Assembly: GCF_007859865.1 (NCBI RefSeq) | Contig: NZ_SJPI01000001.1 | Location: forward strand, 248,001 to 312,000 | DNA: 64,000 bases | DNA from: Rubripirellula amarantea | GTDB taxonomy: Bacteria; Planctomycetota; Planctomycetia; Pirellulales; Pirellulaceae | Direction: 5' to 3' | Shown here: positions 18,542-26,845 of the stretch, piece by piece | Layout of the letters: every line of letters starts with the position of its first letter | How positions within the stretch are numbered: position 1 is the first letter of the stretch | Made by a program: the position numbers and the translations under genes | Notes under the pieces: model-generated | Told to the model about the DNA's origin: nothing | Databases searched by the model: none | What the model saw: the letters and a program-made list of their open reading frames with translations, nothing else

Positions 18542-19798
18542 ATGCAGACTCAATCAAATAACTTGCGCCGAGTAGTCATCACCGGCGTTGGCGTCGTCAC
18601 TCCACTGGGCAGCGAAGTTGAATCGTTTTGGACTCGGCTGACTGCTGGCGAAAGCGGAATTCACGACCTGACCATGCTCGACACCGAGCGTTACAAGGTG
18701 CACTTCGGCGGTGATATTCCTGAATTCGACGTCACTGAGGTTGTGGACCCGCACGAAGCAAAGCGGCTTGACCGATTCACTCAGTTCGCTGTTCATGCTG
18801 GCGCCCAAGCGATCAAAGACTGCGGCATCGACTTCACTACCGTCGATCGACATAAGTGCGGTGTTGTTCTAGGCAGCGGCATTGGTGGGCTTGGCGAAAT
18901 CGAAGTTCAAATTGAACGTATGCTGACCAAAGGTCCAGAACGAGTGAGCCCGTTCACGGTTCCCAAAATGATGGTTAATGCTGCTGGCGGAAACCTATCG
19001 ATCACTTATGGACTGCAAGGCCCTAACTACGCCGTCGCTACAGCCTGTGCCAGTGCTACCAATGCGATGGGCGATGCGATGCGAAGTATCCGCTTGGGCG
19101 AAACTGACTTCATGTTGACCGGCGGTACCGAAGCGGCCATCACCAACATGGGCTTGGCTGCGTTCCAGAACATGAAGGCGTTGTCCACCCGCAACGATGA
19201 TCCCAAGTCGGCTAGCCGGCCGTTTGACGCCGATCGCGATGGATTCGTCCTCGGCGAAGGCGGCGGAGTGTTGGTTTTTGAAGAACTTGAACATGCCAAA
19301 GCTCGCGGAGCCAAAATTTACGCCGAAGTTCTCGGCTACGGCACGACCAGCGACGCAGGGCATATCACGGCGCCCGATCCAGAAGGCAAGGGAGCAGCCC
19401 GTGCGATGCAGGCAGCCATCGAAGATGCGGGCATCGATACAACATCGATCGACTACATCAACGCTCACGGCACCAGCACGCCGCTTGGCGACAAGGCGGA
19501 AACACGAGCAATTAAGAACGTATTCGGCGATCATGCGCCGAAGCTCGCGATTAGCAGCACGAAGGGCGCCCTGGGGCACTCGCTTGGTGCCAGCGGCGGT
19601 ATCGAAGCAGTAATCCTTTGCAAAACTTTGCAAACCGGATTGATCGCCCCGACGATCAACTACGACACGCCAGACCCTGAATGCGACCTGGATTACGTGC
19701 CTAACGAAGCACGTCAAGCAAACGTTAAGATTGCGATGAGCAATAGCTTTGGATTTGGCGGACACAACGCTTGCGTCGTGTTTGGGCAGTATTCCTAG
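18542..19798 (+). CDS. fabF: 3-oxoacyl-ACP synthase II
   Basis: 418 residues. The condensing-enzyme triad is complete: Cys169 (ATACASATNA), His309 (NAHGTSTPLGD) and His346 (GALGHSLGASGG), close to the Escherichia coli numbering of 163/303/340. It elongates acyl-ACP with malonyl-ACP. It is the last gene of the fab series. No fabH-type initiating synthase is present in the window, so initiation must be encoded elsewhere or be done differently. Confidence 0.95.
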   Translation: MQTQSNNLRRVVITGVGVVTPLGSEVESFWTRLTAGESGIHDLTMLDTERYKVHFGGDIPEFDVTEVVDPHEAKRLDRFTQFAVHAGAQAIKDCGIDFTTVDRHKCGVVLGSGIGGLGEIEVQIERMLTKGPERVSPFTVPKMMVNAAGGNLSITYGLQGPNYAVATACASATNAMGDAMRSIRLGETDFMLTGGTEAAITNMGLAAFQNMKALSTRNDDPKSASRPFDADRDGFVLGEGGGVLVFEELEHAKARGAKIYAEVLGYGTTSDAGHITAPDPEGKGAARAMQAAIEDAGIDTTSIDYINAHGTSTPLGDKAETRAIKNVFGDHAPKLAISSTKGALGHSLGASGGIEAVILCKTLQTGLIAPTINYDTPDPECDLDYVPNEARQANVKIAMSNSFGFGGHNACVVFGQYS

Positions 19799-19987
19799 CT
19801 CGTCCTATTGATCCACAACGTTCAGGCTGAACTCCACGACGTTCAGGCTGAACATTGTGTCGTGCTGGTTACCGCAACCGAACAAACGCGTCGGTGACGG
19901 CGGTGCGGGACGCTGCCGTGTCGTTCCCAGTGAGGTTCAGCCAGGCCCTGCGAGATCTCGCGACGTCCCTACCAGGCCCCAGAACGT

Positions 19988-20866
19988 ATGAACCCTGCGT
20001 ACAATGCGGCCATGGCAAATCTACTGGATCAGTCCGAATACATCGAACAGGGTTACCTGTTTCAATTGCTGCGCGAACGTTTAGCTGAGAACGCTCCGAT
20101 GCAGGAGCTGCTCGAACAGATCAAATACGAGCTGCTGACGACCACCAACTTGCCGCTCGCGATCGACTACATGCTGACCGAGTTGAAGCACTCGGGGCTA
20201 ATGTCCCCGGCGATGCTTAGGTTGTCCCACTATTTCACGGCCTTCCAGTCGTACCTGATTTCGCAGGCCGAACAAGAAACGGGTCGATTCACGATGGGGG
20301 CGGCACTGCAGGCACTTGAAGCAGAAGCCAAGTACCGAACGGCCGGCGGGTCGCCGCAAGGATTGTTCTTCTATCACTTTGAAGTTTTGTGCCGCAGCCG
20401 GCTCAATTACGACAAGGGTCTCACCGCCATTAGCAACGATCCCATTTATGATCTGACATGGAAGAAATGGATTTTGATGTTGCGAGCACAAATTGGTCTC
20501 GTCGACACCGCTGATCTAATTTTCCTCGCCAGCGAAGACTATCGCGACAAATTGATTGCTGCCGGAGAACCGGTCGAAGGCAAGGGGCCGTTTCTGTTTG
20601 GAACTCGCGAAGGAAGGATTGCGTTTGGCAATCGCCGCAAAGATCCATTGTTCTTGTTTGCTGCGATGCAGCGACATCTGGGCTACCCGAAAGTTCCACG
20701 GACGAAACCTCGCGATGAAAACCGTGACTTGATTCCTCAACTTGCTCGACGGATCGAACGCTTGGAGTCACGAATAAAGTTGATGGAAGAGGAGCGTCGA
20801 GGCGGACTCGACATCACGCGTTTCTACGAGAAGCACAAGAACAATCTTCCGCCCCTCGATGATTAG
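19988..20866 (+). CDS. Conserved hypothetical protein with C-terminal coiled coil
   Basis: 292 residues from 19988, or 284 from the in-frame ATG at 20012 (MANLLDQSEY), which looks at least as good. I do not recognise a named domain. The protein is soluble and mostly helical. It has a Leu-rich N-terminal part (LFQLLRERLAENAP, ELLEQIKYELLTT), a conserved-looking aromatic core (GLFFYHFEVLCRSRLNYDKG), and a short coiled coil (about 255-280, LARRIERLESRIKLMEEE). No signal peptide, membrane helix or catalytic motif is visible. Codon use matches neighbours. It is probably a planctomycete lineage gene of unknown role, monocistronic and convergent with clpX. Confidence 0.65.
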   Translation: MNPAYNAAMANLLDQSEYIEQGYLFQLLRERLAENAPMQELLEQIKYELLTTTNLPLAIDYMLTELKHSGLMSPAMLRLSHYFTAFQSYLISQAEQETGRFTMGAALQALEAEAKYRTAGGSPQGLFFYHFEVLCRSRLNYDKGLTAISNDPIYDLTWKKWILMLRAQIGLVDTADLIFLASEDYRDKLIAAGEPVEGKGPFLFGTREGRIAFGNRRKDPLFLFAAMQRHLGYPKVPRTKPRDENRDLIPQLARRIERLESRIKLMEEERRGGLDITRFYEKHKNNLPPLDD

Positions 20867-20881
20867 GAACGCACTATTTGT

Positions 20882-20993
20882 GATTCCCAGTTCCTGATTC
20901 CCAGTTCCTGATTCCCAGTTCCTGATTACCAGTTCCTGATTACCAGTTCCTGATTACCAGTTCCTGATTACCAGTTCCTGATTACCAGTTCCT
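20882..20993. repeat. 14-bp tandem repeat, eight copies
   Basis: Eight head-to-tail copies of a 14-bp unit: three of GATTCCCAGTTCCT, then five of GATTACCAGTTCCT, with degenerate copies to about 21030. They lie between two convergent genes. The unit length is not a multiple of three, so it is unlikely to be coding. The clean switch between two variants suggests recent expansion by slippage. Confidence 0.9.
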
Positions 20994-21087
20994 GGTTCTC
21001 AGACCATGCTCCTGATTAACAGTTCCATGCTCCATATTTCGCGCGGGGCAAGGATGGCGGGAGTGATGGGATGCGGTCGGCGCATGA

Positions 21088-21123
21088 AAAACGCCGAAGC
21101 CACAGGGGTGACTTCGGCGTTTC
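21088..21123. terminator. Bidirectional intrinsic terminator between the hypothetical gene and clpX
   Basis: A hairpin with arms AAACGCCGAAG and CTTCGGCGTTT, inner pairs CAC/GTG and a short loop, flanked by A and T tracts. It sits 24 bp after the clpX stop (minus strand) and after the plus-strand gene, so it can serve both. Confidence 0.8.
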
Positions 21124-21146
21124 GACTACATTTGAACGACTAGGCG

Positions 21147-22427
21147 TTAAGCACTTTTGGTCGTCGGCATTTGGAAGAGCTTTGTCTTTCCGGCAACGAC
21201 ATTTTCGTCGATGGTGAAGACGGTGCCTTCTTCTTGGTCAGGAAGGTCGTACATGATGTCCAACATGACCTCTTCAAGGATCCCGCGGAGACCGCGAGCT
21301 CCCACACCCTTATCGAGTGCTTTGCGAGCGACAAAGTGAAGTGCCTCGTCTGTGAAGACAAGTTCACACTTTTCCATCGCGAACAAGGCTTGGTACTGCT
21401 TGATCAGCGAATTCTTAGGCTCAGTCATTACCTGAACCAATCCGGCTTCATCGAGCGGTTGCAAGTAGCTGACCACTGGCAAACGTCCGACCAATTCAGG
21501 AATCAACCCGAACTGCATGATGTCTTCGGTTTGAACTTGGGCCAACAAGTCCGACGTGGACTGATCGTTGCGAACCGTTTGTCCACCGCCGAATCCGAGC
21601 GTCTTGTGCCCAAGACGCTTGCGGATGATGTCTTCGATTCCCACAAACGTTCCCCCGACGATGAACAAAATGTTGCTCGTGTCGAGTTGAATGTATTGTT
21701 GTTCGGGATGCTTTCGCCCACCTTGCGGTGGAACGTTGGCGACGGTGCCTTCGAGCATCTTCAATAGGCTCTGCTGGACACCTTCTCCTGAAACATCTCG
21801 AGTGATCGAAACATTGGCACTGGTCTTACCGATCTTGTCCACTTCGTCAATGTAGAGGATACCGCGTTGGGCGGCCTCGACATCGAAATCAGCGGCATGG
21901 AGCAGCTTAAGCAACAAGTTCTCGACGTCTTCGCCGACATAGCCAGCTTCGGTCAAGGTCGTCGCATCACCGATCGCAAACGGCACATTCAACATACGAG
22001 CGAGTGAGCGAGCGAGCAACGTCTTCCCGCTACCGGTTGGACCGGCCAGCAGAATGTTGCTTTTCTCAATCTCGACTTCGCCTTCACCTTCCCATTCGCT
22101 GGTCAATCGCTTGTAGTGATTGTGAACAGCGACCGCCAGAACACGCTTCGCGGCATTTTGGCCGATCACGTACTGGTCAAGGTGAGCAACAATTTCCCGA
22201 GGTGCGGGAATCTCATTAAACAAGGTCTTGCTTGGGCCACGGCGACGCTCTTCTTGATCGAGAATCGATTGGCAAAGCTCAATGCATTCGCTACAGATGT
22301 AGACGTCGCCAGGACCTTCTACGAGAGGTCCCACATCACGATAACTCTTACGACAGAAAGAACAGAATGCGTTCTTCTTGGTGGAGGAGGTTCCGCGGCG
22401 GGAGGTTGGGTTATCTTTCGAGGGCAT
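21147..22427 (-). CDS. clpX: ATP-dependent Clp protease ATP-binding subunit ClpX
   Basis: 426 residues, close to the 424 of Escherichia coli ClpX. The N-terminal zinc-binding domain has C22, C25, C45 and C48. Walker A is GPTGSGKT (129-136) and Walker [10 protein letters not shown] (D194-E195). GYVGEDVE pore-loop, VGGTF and GARGLR sensor-2 regions are present. It unfolds substrates for the ClpP protease in the cytoplasm. clpP is not adjacent here. The start codon lies within the end of a possible 71-codon gene upstream. A bidirectional terminator follows the stop. Confidence 0.97.
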   Translation of the reverse strand: MPSKDNPTSRRGTSSTKKNAFCSFCRKSYRDVGPLVEGPGDVYICSECIELCQSILDQEERRRGPSKTLFNEIPAPREIVAHLDQYVIGQNAAKRVLAVAVHNHYKRLTSEWEGEGEVEIEKSNILLAGPTGSGKTLLARSLARMLNVPFAIGDATTLTEAGYVGEDVENLLLKLLHAADFDVEAAQRGILYIDEVDKIGKTSANVSITRDVSGEGVQQSLLKMLEGTVANVPPQGGRKHPEQQYIQLDTSNILFIVGGTFVGIEDIIRKRLGHKTLGFGGGQTVRNDQSTSDLLAQVQTEDIMQFGLIPELVGRLPVVSYLQPLDEAGLVQVMTEPKNSLIKQYQALFAMEKCELVFTDEALHFVARKALDKGVGARGLRGILEEVMLDIMYDLPDQEEGTVFTIDENVVAGKTKLFQMPTTKSA

Positions 22428-22626
22428 ACACGACTCCGGTTGGGGCGACTTTCGGCATCACTTCGCTTCGCTGGCAAAGCACGACCATGTTCTTGAGCTT
22501 TCGCTCGGTCGCGGTAATCTTCGTCAGTGAAACGACGTGAAGCGTTAGGTCACGCATCATGAAGTTTCGGGCCACGGCTCGAATGCTTTCTCTCATCCAA
22601 AGATGATCAGATGAGAGATGAGTCAT
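22411..22626 (-). CDS. Possible small protein overlapping the clpX start
   Basis: A 71-codon frame that ends 17 bases inside clpX. Its residues read as a basic polypeptide without a signal peptide ([20 protein letters not shown] is the central part; an internal ATG would give about 50 residues). I recognise no family. The overlap could couple its translation to clpX, and the codon pattern of the central part looks coding, but the region is also the clpX leader and may carry only regulatory sequence. Low confidence. Confidence 0.28.
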   Translation of the reverse strand: MTHLSSDHLWMRESIRAVARNFMMRDLTLHVVSLTKITATERKLKNMVVLCQRSEVMPKVAPTGVVYALER

Positions 22627-22792
22627 CCGTATCCTCGAAAGCTCGAGCCAATCGTGGTTGGTTCAAAACGGTTTATGGTTTCCGATTGCATGCCCACATG
22701 GATGGGAGGCAGACAGGCGGATAGGGTTGTCCTTCAAACAGTAACACGGAACGTTTGGCCGTTGATGATTGCCGACCATGGGAGTTAACGAT

Positions 22793-23131
22793 TCACCGAG
22801 GTGGATCGTTTGGTTCGGTCGGCGACTCTGTTTCGGTTGATGGCTTTGCATCATCCGATCCCCGAGCATCGTCAGTCAAACCCGTGCAGTGTTGCTGGGT
22901 TCTTGCTTGTATAGTTCGGAATTCTTCGTCCGTGATGTCACCTTTGCGGTGCATTTCTCGCAAGTTTGCGAGGGCGTCGGAGGCCACTTCCTGGTCTCCA
23001 GCGACATAGTCCCGATAGCTTGCCACGATATAAAATGCGGCTGCGATTAGGACGCATAGGATCACTACGCCGATGCTAGACTGCACCATAGGTCCAAGTT
23101 GCAACAAAGGCGAAGTAACCAAAATAGGCAT
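22793..23131 (-). CDS. Small single-pass membrane protein with SHOCT-like segment
   Basis: 112 residues. One transmembrane helix (about 15-40, SSIGVVILCVLIAAAFYIVA) is followed by a helical segment LREMHRKGDITDEEFRTIQA resembling the short C-terminal oligomerisation (SHOCT) motif, then a polar Ser/Pro/Asp-rich tail. TAAGGG lies just before the ATG. Function is unknown. It is transcribed towards clpX but separated from it by over 300 bp. Confidence 0.6.
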   Translation of the reverse strand: MPILVTSPLLQLGPMVQSSIGVVILCVLIAAAFYIVASYRDYVAGDQEVASDALANLREMHRKGDITDEEFRTIQARTQQHCTGLTDDARGSDDAKPSTETESPTEPNDPPR

Positions 23132-23393
23132 AACCCTTAGCTCGGTCTTATTCCTTCGTGGGCTGGGTCTTGGTTGGATTCAAACACGTTGTTTACTCCC
23201 TCCATTAATTGGGAGACTTACCAACCCGGGTCCCCAGACCCGCGTCGTCCTCCGCCAACTTCATGATAGGGGTGTCCAGTAAAGGTGGTCCAGCAATTTG
23301 GTGATGGATCCTCTGGTTTTTCCGGTTTCACGCGTTTCACGACTCCTTCAGCATATCCCATAGTGGCAAATCAGACCTAGGCCAGAATGCTGA

Positions 23394-24242
23394 TCACTCG
23401 AAAACCCCCATTGCCTCCTGAGCGGGCAGCAAACCCAACTCGGGGAACCCCTCGACGCGTACAATGCCAGGCCCGGTGAATCCGACTTTTGCCAATGACT
23501 GCACAATTCGATCGACGGCGACTTCTCCATGCCCGATCCTGATGTCGCGTGATCGGCCCGAATCCTGAGAAACCGGCTCAGCCCGCCGATCGCACAGGTA
23601 GACACAAGCCAGCCGATCGAGGTTCCTTTCCAAACGATCGACAATTGGAATTTCTCCCGCCGCGATCATTTCGCCCACGTCAGCGGCCAATCCCAAACGC
23701 GCAAATACACTTGGATCAAGCCACTGCAACAAACGCTCAAACTTTGCAACGGAATCGATAAGGTCCAAATGTCGGGGACGAATGGCCAAGTGCACGTCGG
23801 GGGCGACCAACTCGCATAACGAATGCAATTGTGTCGACAAGTGCTCGAGGTTCTCTTCTTCCAATGCATAGGGTCTTGCTGGCCCGCTGGAAAACGTCAG
23901 GCATGGCATCGCAGACCATTCCCTCGCCACCACTGCCCATTGCTGGATCCATTCTCTTGCTCGCTCTGCCGCTGCGTCCTCGGTATCGGTCAGTGTGGAT
24001 GCTCTTGATCGAAACGGATGTTCAACAAATGCTCCGTCGATATCTAAGACCAACTTCATCGAGGTCCGCTCGAGCACGTCTTGAATCCGCAACGACTGGA
24101 TCGAAAACAACGGATGTTTCGGATGCAGCGCCGCAGCGTGAGGACGAATCGCAACGCAACGATATCCTAGGTGCGCTAGTTCTTCGATCGCGATCACAGG
24201 ATCGTGCAACAACAAGCCAGCCGTGTGGTATCCCGCCAGCAT
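23394..24242 (-). CDS. Sugar-phosphate isomerase/epimerase-like TIM-barrel protein
   Basis: 282 residues from the ATG at 24242, which overlaps the upstream prenyltransferase stop by one base (TGATG). A longer in-frame start at 24497 would run deep into that gene and is rejected. The sequence opens LAGYHTAGLLLHDPVIAIEELAHLGYRCVAIRP, typical of the xylose-isomerase-like / AP-endonuclease-2 superfamily. Putative metal-site strands include KLVLDID, VHLAIRPRHLDLID, LGLAADVGEM and VYLCDRR with a GHGEVAVDRIV helix near the end. The coupling to a UbiA-family enzyme suggests a shared pathway for a prenylated or cyclitol/sugar product. The exact reaction is not deducible. Confidence 0.75.
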   Translation of the reverse strand: MLAGYHTAGLLLHDPVIAIEELAHLGYRCVAIRPHAAALHPKHPLFSIQSLRIQDVLERTSMKLVLDIDGAFVEHPFRSRASTLTDTEDAAAERAREWIQQWAVVAREWSAMPCLTFSSGPARPYALEEENLEHLSTQLHSLCELVAPDVHLAIRPRHLDLIDSVAKFERLLQWLDPSVFARLGLAADVGEMIAAGEIPIVDRLERNLDRLACVYLCDRRAEPVSQDSGRSRDIRIGHGEVAVDRIVQSLAKVGFTGPGIVRVEGFPELGLLPAQEAMGVFE

Positions 24243-25201
24243 CAGGTCACATGGAATTGCTTTGACAATAACATCGCAGGAACGACCAACGCGAAGATGA
24301 CTAATCCCCAAACTTGACCGGCACCTAAAAACGCAAATGAGGCGGCCAAGGGAATGATGGTCAGGATTCCAATCTTCATCGTCGTTTGTATCTTCAACGG
24401 CGTAGGGTCTTTGACCGCTCGATAGGCGCGAATGACAACGGGAAAGGCCACCAATCCAATCAAGATCGGAAAGGTCATCTGCGTCGACACGTGCCATCCA
24501 ACCGGCACTCTTTCCAGCCGGGGCGCAAAGGCCAACATGATGGCTCCCAAAAGCGTGACGAATGTTCCTGCAGCAAGCGGAGGACTCCCGGCGCCCGATT
24601 CATCGGCTTCGCGACTGCCGAACATGGTCAGTCCCATGATGTAGGTCCCCATGCCGATCGCAATGGCAAAAAGGTACTTGGGAATCTCGAAACCTTCGAC
24701 GGTTCCTAACAACGGCGAAGCACCTAAAAGAAAACTGAGGACCCGACAGGCCCCCATCGCGATCGGTCCTAGCAGCGTGTTTTTCAACGGTCCGTCGTAC
24801 AACAGTATCGCCATCGATAAGACGATTGCGATTGCGGCCGGCAACCAAGTACTAGGATAGGTGTCGTCGGCCACATAACCACTCACGCCCGCCAACACGC
24901 AGCCACCGAGCATTGCAACGAAGCCGGCAATTCGGGCATTAGCGATAGATATCTCGCCGGCAGCAAGCGGACGTGACGATCGTTCACGTTTGTCCTTCTC
25001 GACGTCGAACACGTCGTTAAGAATCATCCCTGCCCAATACAACAAAATCCCGGCCAACACGACACAAACCAATCGCCCAATCGGCTCCGGCCCATGGGCG
25101 ACCAAAAGGAAGGCTGCTGAGACATCCGCGATAACGGTAAATACGTTGGGCAGACGCACCAATCGCGCCCACGACATGGGCGTTGAAGAACTCTTAGACA
25201 A
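24242..25201 (-). CDS. UbiA-family prenyltransferase
   Basis: 319 residues with eight to nine predicted transmembrane helices. The first Asp-rich motif, NDVFDVEKD (N62, D63, D66, D70), followed by RERSSRPLAAGEIS, is diagnostic for UbiA enzymes. The second motif is weaker (LYDGPLKN, about 155-162) and lacks the usual DxxxD. The family transfers a prenyl chain to an aromatic or other acceptor in the membrane. The altered second motif resembles the EboC-type members of the family, whose substrates are unknown. It is the first gene of a two-gene unit with the TIM-barrel protein. Ubiquinone or menaquinone synthesis is not supported by neighbours. Confidence 0.8.
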   Translation of the reverse strand: MSKSSSTPMSWARLVRLPNVFTVIADVSAAFLLVAHGPEPIGRLVCVVLAGILLYWAGMILNDVFDVEKDKRERSSRPLAAGEISIANARIAGFVAMLGGCVLAGVSGYVADDTYPSTWLPAAIAIVLSMAILLYDGPLKNTLLGPIAMGACRVLSFLLGASPLLGTVEGFEIPKYLFAIAIGMGTYIMGLTMFGSREADESGAGSPPLAAGTFVTLLGAIMLAFAPRLERVPVGWHVSTQMTFPILIGLVAFPVVIRAYRAVKDPTPLKIQTTMKIGILTIIPLAASFAFLGAGQVWGLVIFALVVPAMLLSKQFHVT

Positions 25202-25319
25202 AACAAACTTTCATGAGACGAGTAGCGAAGTTCGTCTCGATTGTAGTCGGTTTGTATTTCCCCCGCTTGATGCCTTTCCGGTTCAACCGCGAAGCAAGCG
25301 AGCCGAAGAAAGCAGCCGA

Positions 25320-26546
25320 TCAACGTCTCAGTTGGATCCGTTCCCGTTCGGTCAATCGGACTCCATAGCTTTCCATGTACCGATCCGTTTCGTTGGTGAA
25401 CATTACATCGGCATCTTGATTGTCAAAGCGAAAGCGATCCGCAGGCGGCGGTTCGATCGGTCGAATTGAATAGAGTTCGATCAGCGTAATCAGCGCGCCA
25501 TTGGTCATCCGAGTGGTCCCATCTTCCGAAGTGATCTGTCGAGGTTCGCTACGGTATTCCCAACGAATCGGTAACCACTTTCCGACGCTGCTTTCTGTGT
25601 CATTCTTCGTGGCAATCGCCACTTGGACCCGGCTGGGATAAAGATCGGGCAAGCGATCGCTGCCTGAACTGTTGAGGATTCGCGTCCTCGCCTGGGCATT
25701 CAGATCGCCCACGATCACCATCACTGGGTTGCCGGATAGCGTTGCCGAGTCGAGCCGTAAGTCATAGTCACGTTCAAGCGACACGAGCATCTCTGCCCAA
25801 CCGCCGACCAATAGTCGTGGCGGCAATCCTAATAACCGTTGGTCTTCGGCGATCCACTCGTCGAGCCGAGCAACATCAACGCGTCGCAAGGTAATGGCTT
25901 CAGCGATTTCTTGGCGAGTCCACGCTAAACGCCCATCGTTAATTTGGTCGAGACGGTGTTTTCCGTCGCCGTCGTGCATGGTTAGCTGCATGTGATAGCG
26001 TCCCGAACCGCCCCCGGTCTGTTCGTACGTTCCAACACCGATGACTTTTCGTTTCGATGCGTGAACCGTTTCACGAACCTTGGCGTCAAAAGCTGGACCG
26101 TTGACGAGGTGCCCTAAGATTTGATGAAGCAGCCGTTCAGCTTGCAAAGAAGTCGATGGCGTTTCGGCGGGCTGCGGTTGAGAGGACGCGGGAGCAGGAC
26201 TCATCGCCCCAAGGCTGGGGGTCATTGAAGTGGAACCAGGAACGCCCGACGCGGAGTCGGCGGCGAAGTCTGTTCCTGAGGCAAAGCGCTGTCCTGAGCC
26301 TGTGACTTGGTCTTGGCTAGGCGAGGCCCCTGCGTCGGAAGCCGAGGCCAATAGCCCCGATGTGTCGCTCGCGCGGGGGACGTTGGCGGTTGTGGATGAA
26401 GATATTTGCTGAGCTGTGGTTTCCAGGGTGGGTACCAACACCAGCAATGTCATTAACAATAGGTGCGAAGCTTCGATGCTTCGTCCCGGAAACATGAGTT
26501 TCACGATGTGGCGATCACAGTTGGGGATGTAACGATGAAACTTCAT
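25320..26546 (-). CDS. Secreted hypothetical protein
   Basis: 408 residues from 26546; an in-frame ATG at 26495 (MFPGRSIEASHLL) would give a neater signal peptide with cleavage near TTAQQ. A low-complexity Ser/Ala/Pro/Gln linker (about 48-130) leads to a conserved-looking domain starting LHQILGHLVNGPAFDAKVRE and continuing with a beta-rich region (GTYEQTGGGSGRYHMQLTMHDGDG, RLAWTRQEI). This part recalls LolA/lipoprotein-sorting-like proteins of planctomycetes, but I cannot assign it firmly. Divergent from the lipoprotein gene at 26846. No catalytic motif seen. Confidence 0.6.
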   Translation of the reverse strand: MKFHRYIPNCDRHIVKLMFPGRSIEASHLLLMTLLVLVPTLETTAQQISSSTTANVPRASDTSGLLASASDAGASPSQDQVTGSGQRFASGTDFAADSASGVPGSTSMTPSLGAMSPAPASSQPQPAETPSTSLQAERLLHQILGHLVNGPAFDAKVRETVHASKRKVIGVGTYEQTGGGSGRYHMQLTMHDGDGKHRLDQINDGRLAWTRQEIAEAITLRRVDVARLDEWIAEDQRLLGLPPRLLVGGWAEMLVSLERDYDLRLDSATLSGNPVMVIVGDLNAQARTRILNSSGSDRLPDLYPSRVQVAIATKNDTESSVGKWLPIRWEYRSEPRQITSEDGTTRMTNGALITLIELYSIRPIEPPPADRFRFDNQDADVMFTNETDRYMESYGVRLTERERIQLRR

Positions 26547-26845
26547 GGGACGGTTGTGACGGTTTTTTCAAAGATTCCGGTGGCAACTTGCCGATGACCA
26601 ACCAAGCAGCCGGTCTGGTAACACCTTTTCGATTGCATTTGGACAACCCTGTGGGATGAATCATTGCCAACGATGATCCGATCCTAGAGATCATCCCTAT
26701 GGCGAGTCCAGCCAAAAACAATGTGGCTGCCATGACGGCACGCCCACCTATCCCATTTGCATTTTGTCTGTGGACGAGTGGTCCCAGCGTGATGCCCACG
26801 AAACCACGGGCTTTTGCCCACGATACCCAAGGAACGGGGGAAACG

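Noticed and set aside
18995-19765. A 256-codon open frame antisense to fabF
   Set aside because: Explained by codon bias of fabF on the opposite strand; no recognisable domain.
20882-20993. Possible CRISPR array
   Set aside because: The units are contiguous 14-bp copies with no spacers and there are no cas genes.
24243-24497. N-terminal extension of the TIM-barrel gene into the prenyltransferase gene
   Set aside because: The extended residues are not family-like; the ATG at 24242 matches the natural start of the barrel and gives a one-base overlap.
23394-25201. Possible eboC-eboE pair
   Set aside because: The UbiA protein resembles EboC-type members, but the TIM-barrel protein is shorter than EboE and no other ebo genes are adjacent.
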